This document shows, piece after piece, positions 8,050 through 14,628 of a DNA stretch of 17,514 nt. Position numbers and translations under genes: made by a program. Below the pieces are notes generated by a model, which was not told where the DNA came from, made no database searches, and was given only the letters and a program-made list of their open reading frames with translations. The stretch spans positions 1 through 17,514 of the forward strand of contig JAITLE010000078.1 in assembly GCA_031278075.1 (NCBI GenBank). The letters are read 5' to 3'. Numbering within the stretch: the first letter of the stretch is position 1; the number at the start of each line of letters is the position of its first letter. Origin of the DNA: Bifidobacteriaceae bacterium. GTDB taxonomy: Bacteria > Actinomycetota > Actinomycetes > Actinomycetales > WQXJ01.

Positions 8050-8385
8050 GTGATCTTCCGCGCGATCGCCGACGGGCGGCCCTACCCGGAACACGGCTTC
8101 GTGGCGCCGAGCCAGTGGGCCGCGATACCGCCGCGCCAGATCCGGCTGGCGGAGCTGATCACCACCAAGTCCACACTTGGTCTAGCCAACCTCCTGGCGG
8201 AAGACTCGACGTTCTACGGCGATCTGTTCGCGCACGTCGTGCACTGGAATTCGGCCTACTACCTGGAGGACGGGCTGCATCGGGCGGTGCGCGCCGCGCT
8301 GCGCGGCCGGGGCACACTGCACGCGCGGGTCTTGGACCTCGACGCTCCACAGGGCGGCGGCGAACCGCCCCGGGAGGCGCGATGA
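8050..8385 (+). CDS. VapB-antitoxin-like conserved actinobacterial protein
   Basis: The 111-residue protein reads VIFRAIADGRPYPEHG at its start, then PPRQIRLAELITTKSTLGLA (28-47), EDSTFYGDLFAHVVHW (51-66) and YYLEDGLHRAVRAAL (70-84). I recognise this as a family usually labelled 'type II toxin-antitoxin system VapB family antitoxin' in actinobacterial genomes. No PIN-domain toxin is next to it. Instead it overlaps the LytR_C gene by ATGA (8382-8385), a pairing I recall from many actinobacteria. The GTG at 8050 was chosen because the family starts with this DGRPYPEHG region and because of the adjacent -10 element. The frame is open far upstream, but that part overlaps iolD antisense. The antitoxin role is doubtful; the actual function is unknown. 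Confidence 0.8.
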   Translation: MIFRAIADGRPYPEHGFVAPSQWAAIPPRQIRLAELITTKSTLGLANLLAEDSTFYGDLFAHVVHWNSAYYLEDGLHRAVRAALRGRGTLHARVLDLDAPQGGGEPPREAR

Positions 8386-9029
8386 GATCCCCGAAAGAGA
8401 TCCGGCGCAGGCATATGCGCTGGCGGCAGACCTTCGTCTACACGCTGCTGGTCGGGGTGGTGGCGGTGGTGGGCGTCATGGCCTTGGGCATGTGGAATGG
8501 CCAGCTCGCGGCAGTGCTGCAGACTGGCTTCAAGGTCAACGCCACCGAAGAGCCGAACCTGCGGGCCGTTCCCTGCCCCTCCAGCCCCAACGCGCGCTAC
8601 CCGGACCCGAGCGCCGTCGAGGCGCGAGTGCTCAACGGCGGCGGGCAATCGGGATACGCGGCGGCGGCGGCCAAGGTGCTCGCCGCGCAGGGTTTCCCCG
8701 AGCCGAGCGCAGGGAACACCTCCCCCTACGCCGGTTTGCTTCAGCTGGTCACCGGGGTCAAGGGCGTCGACAGCGCTTACACCCTGCTGCAATTCTCCCC
8801 GGAAGGCTCAGTGATAGTGCTGGACGGGCGTGAGGACGCGACCGTGGACGTGGTGCTCGGCGCGGCCTACACCCAGCTCCGCACCCCGGACGAGATCGAC
8901 TACGAACCCGGGGGGCAGATCGTCGCCCTCGAACGCTGCCGCGCCGCGGAGGACCTGCTCGAAGAGTTGCCCACCACCGCGGCGAGCGCCTCAAGTTCAG
9001 CCAGCCCCTCCGGCGCGGCGACCGAATAA
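8382..9029 (+). CDS. Membrane-anchored LytR C-terminal domain protein
   Basis: The 215-residue product begins with a basic cytoplasmic stretch (MRSPKEIRRRHMRWR), followed by one membrane helix (~17-38, TFVYTLLVGVVAVVGVMALG). An extracytoplasmic domain at ~78-190 follows. Its opening VEARVLNGGGQSGYAAAAAKVLAAQGF matches the LytR_C family, a small domain often attached to LytR-CpsA-Psr cell-wall ligases. The catalytic LCP domain itself is absent. The tail (~195-215) is Ser/Ala/Pro rich. The ATG overlaps the stop of the VapB-like gene, with GGGAGG at 8372-8377, so the two are translated together. A role at the cell envelope is likely but undefined. Two cysteines (C65 and one near residue 187) might pair. 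Confidence 0.85.
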   Translation: MRSPKEIRRRHMRWRQTFVYTLLVGVVAVVGVMALGMWNGQLAAVLQTGFKVNATEEPNLRAVPCPSSPNARYPDPSAVEARVLNGGGQSGYAAAAAKVLAAQGFPEPSAGNTSPYAGLLQLVTGVKGVDSAYTLLQFSPEGSVIVLDGREDATVDVVLGAAYTQLRTPDEIDYEPGGQIVALERCRAAEDLLEELPTTAASASSSASPSGAATE

Positions 9030-9071
9030 GACACCGCCTCCCCAGCGCACGATGCCGTCCGCCACCGCAGA

Positions 9072-9872
9072 TCACTGGAACGAGAAAGCCCGCCCGGAGC
9101 GGCGCAGCAAGCCGAGGATCGGCCGACCCAACAAGACCAACGCGGCCGCGCAAGTCACCGCCCGAACCGTGTCCCACGAGGTGGTCGACGTGACCAGCGT
9201 GAAGGTCACGAAGCGCTGCAAGTTGCGAGCCGCACCGGCCGCCGGGTCGAACCCGACGCCGCTGGCCGCCGCGCCAGCGCCGGCCAACGACGGCCAGAAC
9301 CACAGGTTCATCAACGCGCCGAACAGATAACTCGAGACGATTCCGTAAACCGCCAACAGCGCGATCTCCCGCCGGCCCCGCACCCGCCTCGGGAGCAACC
9401 CGGCGCCTGCGGCGAGCCACGCCGCGCACACCATCTGCATCCCGAGCCACGGTCCGACCCCGCCCGTGAGCAGCGCCGACGCGAGCAGCGCCACACCGCC
9501 GAGCGCGAACCCAAAACCCGCGCCGAACGCCCGCCCGCCCAGGATCAGCAAGAAGAACACCGTCTCGAAGCCGCCCACACCCGATCCGAGCGGCCGGACC
9601 ACCGCGATCGCCGCTGACAGCACACCGAGCAGCGCCAACGCCTTGACGTCCATCGTCCCGTCCATCACTTGCGCCAGCACCAGCAGCATCATCCCTGGGA
9701 GCAGAATCAACAGCACGCCCGACGACGCGACAGGATCCGCGGCTTGGACACCCAGGAACGGCCAGACCGAAAGAGCGAGGGCGGCGAGGCTGCAGACCAC
9801 GATCACGAGAGCCGTCGGCCACCTGGCCGGCTGGGCAGACGACGCGGCCGCGGCTCGGACCCGGCCTGTCAT
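9072..9872 (-). CDS. ECF transporter S component, probable cobalamin/corrinoid-specific
   Basis: This 266-residue membrane protein has about six hydrophobic segments. It includes a region reading GVLSAAIAVVRPLGSGVGGFETVFFLL that I recognise from actinobacterial ECF substrate-binding (S) proteins. Further segments are GRAFGAGFGFALGGVALLASALLTGGVGPWLGMQM and LMNLWFWPSLAG. The ATG at 9872 overlaps the stop codon of the ATPase gene (ATGA, 9869-9872). The frame is open upstream, but only inside that gene. It ends 42 bp from the convergent LytR_C gene. S proteins bind the vitamin and topple in the membrane when driven by the A and T subunits. Specificity for B12 is inferred from the cobalamin riboswitch ahead of the operon. 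It resembles the CbrT-type group, but I would not assign the symbol from sequence alone. Confidence 0.88.
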   Translation of the reverse strand: MTGRVRAAAASSAQPARWPTALVIVVCSLAALALSVWPFLGVQAADPVASSGVLLILLPGMMLLVLAQVMDGTMDVKALALLGVLSAAIAVVRPLGSGVGGFETVFFLLILGGRAFGAGFGFALGGVALLASALLTGGVGPWLGMQMVCAAWLAAGAGLLPRRVRGRREIALLAVYGIVSSYLFGALMNLWFWPSLAGAGAAASGVGFDPAAGAARNLQRFVTFTLVTSTTSWDTVRAVTCAAALVLLGRPILGLLRRSGRAFSFQ

Positions 9873-11485
9873 GGCGCCACACCCAACGCCGCCAGCGCGG
9901 CTTCCACCGTGAGGCGCGCCGCCGGAGCGGTCACTTTCGCGATCTGCGGGGCGTGAGCAGGCACCGACAGCAGCAACTCGGCGGCCGGGCCGTCCGCGAC
10001 GACCCGGCCGTCCGCCAGCCACACGATCCGGTCCGCGGCGCCCGCCAGGAACTCGACGTCGTGGCTGGCCACCAACACGCCTTTGCCCTGCGCGACGAGC
10101 CGTCGCAGGATCACCGTGAGCCGCTCCTTCGCGGCGTAGTCGAGCCCCCGACTCGGCTCGTCGAGGGCGATCACGGCGGTGTCTCGAGTCAATTGGAGGG
10201 CGAGCGCCAACGCCAGCCGCTGACCCTCGGACAGGTCCCGCGGATGCGTCGCGGGAGGGATCCCAGGGGCGAGCTCCTCCAGCGCGGCGGCAGCCGCGGG
10301 CGAGGGCAGCTCAGCGGCGACAGAATCAGCGCAGAACAGGTCCGTCGGCTCGCTGGGCACCAGGGCAAGCCATCGCTCGGCGCCGGGCTCGGCGGTCAAA
10401 GCCCAGAGCAGGGAAGTCTTGCCGGCCCCGTTGCGACCCATCAGACCCGTGATCTCTCCGGCGCGCAACTCCATGTCGACGCCGCGCACCGCCCGGACCG
10501 GCCCTGGATGGGTCACAGTCACGGCCTTGGCCGAAAGCACCACCGGCTTTGGCGCCGCCGGGCCCTCCCCGGGGACGAGCGGGTCGGCATCGGGCACCGG
10601 GTGATGGTGTTCGGCCGACCAGGCGCGCACCGCGCGGCGGGCTTCGCGGACAGTCAGGGGCAGCGGGTCGCATCTGAGCGCGCGGGCGAGGCGGACCAAG
10701 GGCGGCGCGATGGCCGAATCGCTGAGCTGCGCGCGCGGCGGCCCGATGTCGACCCGGCCGTCGGGATGCACCCGCACAATCCGGTCCGCGAGCTGGATGA
10801 CGCGTTCCAGACGATGCTCAGCCATGAGGACGGTGATGTCTAGGTCGTCGACCAGGCGGGCGATGGCGGCCATGACGTCCTCGGCGGCGGCGGGGTCAAG
10901 GGCGGACGTCGGCTCGTCGAGGACCAACGCCTTCGGGTGCGCGGTGAGCGCCGCGCCGATCGCGACACGCTGCGCCTCGCCAGCGGACAGCTGAGCGGGG
11001 TCACGCTCCCGGAGCGCGGTTATGCCGAGCAGGTCGAGGATCTCCTCGACACGCGCCCGCATCGTGGCCGGAGCGGTGCCCAGCTGCTCCATGGAATATG
11101 CGAGCTCATCCTCGACACGGTCGGTCACGAACCCGGCCGCGGGGTCCTGACCCACATATCCGACCAGGTCCGCAAGCTTTCGCGGAGGGTTCTCGGCAGT
11201 CGACCGGCCGTCCACGAGGACTCGACCGACGAGGTGGCCACCGGTGAAATGCGGCGCCAGTCCGTTGACCGCTTTGAGCAAGGTCGACTTCCCGGCGCCG
11301 GTCGGGCCGATCACCAACGTCAGCTCGCCCGGCCTGAGCCTGAAGTCGACGTCCCGCAGCACGGGCCGGCTGGCCTGCGCGCGGGCGCCACCCTGGTCCG
11401 GCCGACGCGCCGATCGCCGCCGCCCCCGTTCTGCGCCGGCCTCGTCACCGGGGTAACTGAAGGTCACGTTGTCGAAGACGATCAC
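9869..11485 (-). CDS. ECF transporter ATPase, two ABC domains in one chain
   Basis: The 538-residue protein carries two complete ABC ATPase domains. The first has Walker A GPTGAGKST (60-68), signature LSAGEAQR (166-173) and Walker B ALVLDEPTSALD (186-197), with a switch histidine in MAEHRLE. The second has Walker A GRNGAGKTS (350-358), signature DLSEGQR (417-423), Walker B AVIALDEP (437-444) and switch region ASHD. It supplies the energy for vitamin uptake as the fused equivalent of EcfA and EcfA'. The start is the GTG at 11485, which overlaps the T-component stop (GTGA, 11482-11485) and directly precedes VIVFDNVTFSYPG, the usual beginning of such ATPases. The upstream extension of the frame lies inside the T gene and was rejected. 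An unusual Arg/Gly/Ala-rich insert at ~14-40 follows the first strand. Confidence 0.93.
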   Translation of the reverse strand: MIVFDNVTFSYPGDEAGAERGRRRSARRPDQGGARAQASRPVLRDVDFRLRPGELTLVIGPTGAGKSTLLKAVNGLAPHFTGGHLVGRVLVDGRSTAENPPRKLADLVGYVGQDPAAGFVTDRVEDELAYSMEQLGTAPATMRARVEEILDLLGITALRERDPAQLSAGEAQRVAIGAALTAHPKALVLDEPTSALDPAAAEDVMAAIARLVDDLDITVLMAEHRLERVIQLADRIVRVHPDGRVDIGPPRAQLSDSAIAPPLVRLARALRCDPLPLTVREARRAVRAWSAEHHHPVPDADPLVPGEGPAAPKPVVLSAKAVTVTHPGPVRAVRGVDMELRAGEITGLMGRNGAGKTSLLWALTAEPGAERWLALVPSEPTDLFCADSVAAELPSPAAAAALEELAPGIPPATHPRDLSEGQRLALALALQLTRDTAVIALDEPSRGLDYAAKERLTVILRRLVAQGKGVLVASHDVEFLAGAADRIVWLADGRVVADGPAAELLLSVPAHAPQIAKVTAPAARLTVEAALAALGVAP

Positions 11486-12546
11486 GGGTTGACCTGCGCT
11501 TTCGGTGTCCAGGCGGGGAGCGCCGCGGCCGCGGCGCCGAGCACCACGGTCCAAGGGAGTGGCGGCCAAGCCAACGCGCTGGGTTGGAGGGCTTGGGGGC
11601 CGGTCAACGGGACCGCTGACGCCATCCCAATGATCAGGGCGGCGGCGCAAGCCACAATCAACCATTCCACCGGTCCCCAATGGTCGCGGGCGAGGCGGGT
11701 CACAGCCGCATCGCGGCCAAGGGAGCGCAGCAGCGCCCAACCACCGGCCAAGGCCACGGCCAGGACCGTCCAGCCCAGGGCGCGACGCCCGCCGGTCACG
11801 GCTAGCGCACCCCAGGCGCACAGCGCCAGTGTGGCGCAGCCGCCAGCGGCGCGGGCGGCGCGCTGGGCTGGGGAGACAACCCGGGCGGTGGCCCCATAGC
11901 CACGCGACTCGAGGGAGGCCGCAAGCGCGAGCGAACGGTCCAACGCGTCAGCGAGCACCGGGAAGACCACCCGCAGCACCGCCCCGCGGCGGGTCGGGGC
12001 GGGGCCACGCAACGCGACGGCTCGGCGAACCCGCCGATAGGTCAAAGCGAGAGATGGGAACACAGTCAACGCGACCACCACCGCGGCGCCGACCTGCCGC
12101 AGCGCGCCCGGCAGCGCGGCGAGGACCCGCTTCGGACTGGCGAGGACATTGGCGGCGCCGACCGCGAGGATGAGGGTGGCGAGCCGCATCCCATCCCGCA
12201 GCCCTAGGTAAAGCCCGTCCCAGGTGACCGGGCCGAAGAGGACCAGCATCCCGCCGGGGAGACTCCAACGCGGCAGATCCAACGCGACGGGGCCGCTGCC
12301 GGCGCCGACCGCGCCGAAAACCAGTCGGAAAGCGACACGGATCACAACCACGACGACCGCGAGGATGACGTAAAGCCGCAGCGTGCGAGCCCACTGGCTG
12401 TGGCCCCGGCAAGCCGTCGCCACCGCTAGCGCGGCCGTCGCCAGCAGCGCGAGGATCAGCGGATTCGTCGTTTGCGAGGCGCATCCGGCCAACGCCAGCG
12501 CCCAAAGCCACCAAGCTCCAGGGTGGTTCCCGCTCCGTTCAGCCAC
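11482..12546 (-). CDS. ECF transporter T component (EcfT/CbiQ family transmembrane subunit)
   Basis: The 354-residue integral membrane protein has the EcfT/CbiQ coupling region. The helix reading LALAASLESRGYGATARVVS contains the conserved small-residue and RG motif (SRGYG) that docks onto the ATPase. Hydrophobic segments occur at both ends, including an N-terminal one (AWWLWALALAGCA). An extra C-terminal pair of membrane segments makes it longer than the ~250-residue average. The GTG start at 12546 overlaps the end of the upstream secreted-protein gene by 8 bases. The stop overlaps the ATPase start by 4. It links the S subunit to the ATPase. Confidence 0.9.
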   Translation of the reverse strand: MAERSGNHPGAWWLWALALAGCASQTTNPLILALLATAALAVATACRGHSQWARTLRLYVILAVVVVVIRVAFRLVFGAVGAGSGPVALDLPRWSLPGGMLVLFGPVTWDGLYLGLRDGMRLATLILAVGAANVLASPKRVLAALPGALRQVGAAVVVALTVFPSLALTYRRVRRAVALRGPAPTRRGAVLRVVFPVLADALDRSLALAASLESRGYGATARVVSPAQRAARAAGGCATLALCAWGALAVTGGRRALGWTVLAVALAGGWALLRSLGRDAAVTRLARDHWGPVEWLIVACAAALIIGMASAVPLTGPQALQPSALAWPPLPWTVVLGAAAAALPAWTPKAQVNP

Positions 12547-13462
12547 GCCGGCGCCGCCCTCGGGCTGCCAGGAAGCTCGCCGTGGACGCGGCCGCGACCA
12601 GGACCACCGCGAACGCGGTCGCTCGGGGGCCTTCCAACGGTCCGGATTGGTCTGCGGCGGTCACCTGGCTGGACGGATCGGCGGCCGGTGTGGTGCTGGG
12701 GGACGGCCGGTCGGCATCGGCGGGCGCCTGGGTCACGGCGGGACTTGAGCTGACGCTGGTGCGCGACTGGTCGGAATCGGCGCCTGGGGTGTCGCGGCTT
12801 TCCGTTGTGGGCGTCGCGGGCGCGGCAGACGGCGGCCGGCTGGCGCCCAGGGTTGGGCTGGGGCCGGCCGGGCTGTTCGGCGGGGTGCTCGCCGGACTGC
12901 TCGGCGGACTGCTCGGCAGACTGCTCGGCGGACTGCTCGGCGAGGCGGGGACCGGGCTGGACGCCGCCGGCCTGGGAACGGCGATCGGGGGCGGGTCGCC
13001 CTCGCCGAAGGACCACGCGATCGCGCTGCCGACGGGGGTCCGGAGCGTGGCCGCGCCGACTGTCGAGTAGGACCAGCTGCGGCCGTCGCCGATCCACAAG
13101 GACCAATACGCGTCAGCCGGGGCGCCGTTGCAGGGATTCGGGTAGCCGTCGATGCGGCACACGAATCCGATCTGGTCGGGCACGAACTCGTAGGAGAACC
13201 CCGCGGCCTTGGTCGCGGCCAAACCGGATTCGGGCCGGCCCAGGGCGCAGCGGACTGCGGTCGCCGGGTGGGAACCGCCCGCGACGACCACCGTGACGCC
13301 TTCGTCCTGGCCGCAGGCGCCGTCGTGACTCGCCGCGGCGGCGGGCGTCGCGGGGCTGAACAGGGCGCTCCCCAGCGCAAACGCCACCAGGACACGCCCG
13401 AATGGGCGGTTGACCGACCCCGCCGCGGATGAAGGCGGCGCCGACGCGACGAACGCAGCCAC
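12539..13462 (-). CDS. Secreted, membrane-tethered DUF4430/transcobalamin-like domain protein
   Basis: The 307-residue product starts at GTG 13462, eight bases after AGAAAGG and just after the cobalamin riboswitch. Residues 1-45 form a signal peptide (RPFGRVLVAFALGSALF, cleavage near PAAAA-S). Residues ~56-155 form a compact domain with GLAATKAAGFSYEF, FVCRIDGYPNPC, AYWSLWIGDGRSWSYSTVGA and VGSAIAWSFGEG. This spacing (…FV.xIdG…YWsl…G) matches the DUF4430 family, related to the C-terminal beta domain of transcobalamin and intrinsic factor. Four cysteines (C50, C72, C102, C111) could form two disulfides. Residues ~160-278 are a Pro/Ser/Thr linker with a repeated PSSPPSSL unit. A membrane helix (~282-300) and the basic tail RGRRRRG anchor it. 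No LPXTG motif is seen. It is likely a surface cobalamin or corrinoid binder that hands ligand to the ECF transporter. Confidence 0.8.
   Translation of the reverse strand: MAAFVASAPPSSAAGSVNRPFGRVLVAFALGSALFSPATPAAAASHDGACGQDEGVTVVVAGGSHPATAVRCALGRPESGLAATKAAGFSYEFVPDQIGFVCRIDGYPNPCNGAPADAYWSLWIGDGRSWSYSTVGAATLRTPVGSAIAWSFGEGDPPPIAVPRPAASSPVPASPSSPPSSLPSSPPSSPASTPPNSPAGPSPTLGASRPPSAAPATPTTESRDTPGADSDQSRTSVSSSPAVTQAPADADRPSPSTTPAADPSSQVTAADQSGPLEGPRATAFAVVLVAAASTASFLAARGRRRRG
12894..12941 (-). repeat. Four tandem 12-bp repeats inside the secreted-protein linker
   Basis: Four in-frame copies of GGACTGCTCGGC (plus-strand reading) lie at 12894, 12906, 12918 (AGACTGCTCGGC) and 12930. On the coding strand each encodes a Pro-Ser-Ser-Pro/Leu step of the wall-spanning linker. 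Since 12 bp equals four codons, copy changes alter linker length without shifting the frame. Confidence 0.9.
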
Positions 13463-13499
13463 TAAGCGAGCCTTTCTGGGTCCGGCGGCCCGCGGGCAC

Positions 13500-13668
13500 C
13501 GACGGCCGAGGCCTGGGTGCTCCGATCCGCAGACCGCGACAGGATATGAGTGGAGCTTCTCGCCCGCTGAGGTTTTCCGGCTCGCGTCTGGGCTGAAGCG
13601 GCAGACGCACACGGTTGCGGGTCAGCGCCGGTCTCGCACCGGCTTGCCCTCGCGGCGGGCGGGTAGAC
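13500..13668 (-). promoter_or_regulatory. Cobalamin riboswitch
   Basis: On the minus strand, 13650-13611 carries the cobalamin aptamer core: GGCAAGCCGGTGCGAGACCG, then GCGCTGACCCGCAACCGT. The GCCGGT/ACCGGC hairpin fits. A 7-bp stem GCGTCTG (13608-13602) / CAGACGC (13590-13584) follows. The later conserved GAGCCGGAAAACCT element lies near 13583-13570. An outer 7-bp pairing joins 13655-13661 (GCGGGCG, plus reading) to 13561-13567 (CGCCCGC), closing the aptamer. The expression platform up to the GTG at 13462 is less clear. No U-run terminator is seen, so control of translation start is more likely than termination. It precedes the DUF4430-like protein and the ECF genes, which marks the whole operon as B12-responsive. 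The outer bounds are approximate. Confidence 0.88.
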
Positions 13669-13674
13669 CACCCA

Positions 13675-13680
13675 AGACTA
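13675..13680 (-). promoter_or_regulatory. Candidate -10 element of the riboswitch-led operon
   Basis: TAGTCT on the minus strand (plus-strand AGACTA, 13675-13680) is a TANNNT hexamer placed so that transcription would begin near 13668, a few bases before the outer stem of the cobalamin aptamer. No good -35 is visible. Confidence 0.4.
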
Positions 13681-13718
13681 ACGCCCGCCTGCGAGCCGCG
13701 CCGAATCGCCGCGTCCCG

Positions 13719-13800
13719 CCCCGAGTCCGCCCCGCCCCGGGTCAGCCCCGGGTCAGCGCCGGGTCCGCCCCGGGTCGGCCCCGGGTCAGCGCCGCGTCCG
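13719..13800. repeat. 11-bp tandem repeats at the gatD 3' end
   Basis: Six contiguous 11-bp units, consensus CCCCGGGTCAG, start at 13735, 13746, 13757, 13768, 13779 and 13790. A further unit, CCCCGAGTCCG, lies at 13719 with a 5-base partial unit between. Three of the six are exact copies of the consensus; the others differ by one to three bases. The gatD stop codon (13786-13788) falls inside the fifth unit and its last codons inside the sixth. With the riboswitch this accounts for most of the 323-bp gene-free stretch 13463-13785. Confidence 0.88.
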
Positions 13801-14628
13801 CGCCGATTCAGCCGAGAGCTTCCCCGACCGCGCGTACGCCTCGCGCTCCGCGCGGAGTTCCGCGACAAACGGCGTGTCCAGCGGCGCCAGTCGGCCACAC
13901 CCCGCACCATCAGCCCCAGTCCGCTCCGTCGCCGCGAGCAACGCCAGCTCAAGCAGCCAGTCCGCGAACTCCGGATTGCGCGCCAGCACGGGTCCGTGCA
14001 GGTACGTGGCGACCACTCGCCCCTGGATCGCGCCTTCCAGGCCGTCGCCGCTCGCTCCGCCACCGTTGCCGACGCCCGCCACCACCCGCGCCAGCGCCCG
14101 CGCCGCCGGCCCCAGCTCAGTTCCGCCGCCGTGGTTCTCATACCCCGTCAGGAGTGGCAAACCGTTGACCGGTTCGGCGAGCACCTCCCCCACGGCCCTG
14201 GGCTCGCGCCGCCTGGTCGTCGCGTCCAACAGCCCCAGCCCCGGCTCGACCGCCCCGCCCGACACCTCGAAGTCACGCCCCAGCACCTGCAACCCGGCAC
14301 AGACCGCGAACACCGCCGCGCCACGTTCGACCGCCCTCGCCAGCACCCCCGACGCCCGCAGCTCCCGCGCCGCCGCCACCTGTGACGCGTCCTCGCCGCC
14401 GCCCAGAACATACAGGTCACCGTCTTCAGGCGCCGGCTCGCCCGGCCCCACCACCGCCAACCGCACGTCCAACCCGCGGGCCCGCGCCCGCCGCGCCAGC
14501 ACCAGCACGTTGCCGCCGTCCCCGTAAGTCCCCATCAAAGTGGGGTACAGGTGCACGATGCCGACCACTCCCGACCCAGCGTCCCCTCCGCCAGCTGTGC
14601 TCGGCTGGGCCAGCTCACCCGCGGTCAC
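13786..14628 (-). CDS. gatD: GatD, glutaminase subunit of the lipid II isoglutaminyl synthase
   Basis: The 280-residue protein is a class I glutamine amidotransferase of the CobB/CobQ-like type. It begins with VGIVHLYPTLMGTYGDGGNVLVL (22-44). The nucleophile is C110 in AVCAGLQVLG, and the histidine of the catalytic pair is H211 in TYLHGPVLARNPEFADWLL. NGLPLLTGYENHGGGTEL (155-172) is typical of GatD. It releases ammonia from glutamine for MurT, which amidates the D-glutamate of the peptidoglycan stem. The GTG at 14628 overlaps the murT stop (GTGA, 14625-14628); 66 further open codons upstream lie inside murT and were rejected. A ~40-residue C-terminal extension after the catalytic domain makes it somewhat longer than the Staphylococcus protein, and its end lies in an 11-bp repeat tract. 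Confidence 0.95.
   Translation of the reverse strand: MTAGELAQPSTAGGGDAGSGVVGIVHLYPTLMGTYGDGGNVLVLARRARARGLDVRLAVVGPGEPAPEDGDLYVLGGGEDASQVAAARELRASGVLARAVERGAAVFAVCAGLQVLGRDFEVSGGAVEPGLGLLDATTRRREPRAVGEVLAEPVNGLPLLTGYENHGGGTELGPAARALARVVAGVGNGGGASGDGLEGAIQGRVVATYLHGPVLARNPEFADWLLELALLAATERTGADGAGCGRLAPLDTPFVAELRAEREAYARSGKLSAESARTRR

Noticed and set aside
7867..8094. N-terminal extension of iolD by 76 codons
   Set aside because: The translated segment has no IolD similarity, crosses the divergent promoter region and the VapB-like start, and the ATG at 7866 has a strong ribosome-binding site.
13463..13612. Earlier ATG (13612) for the DUF4430-like protein
   Set aside because: That start lies inside the cobalamin riboswitch. 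The GTG at 13462 has AAAGG upstream and gives a proper signal peptide.
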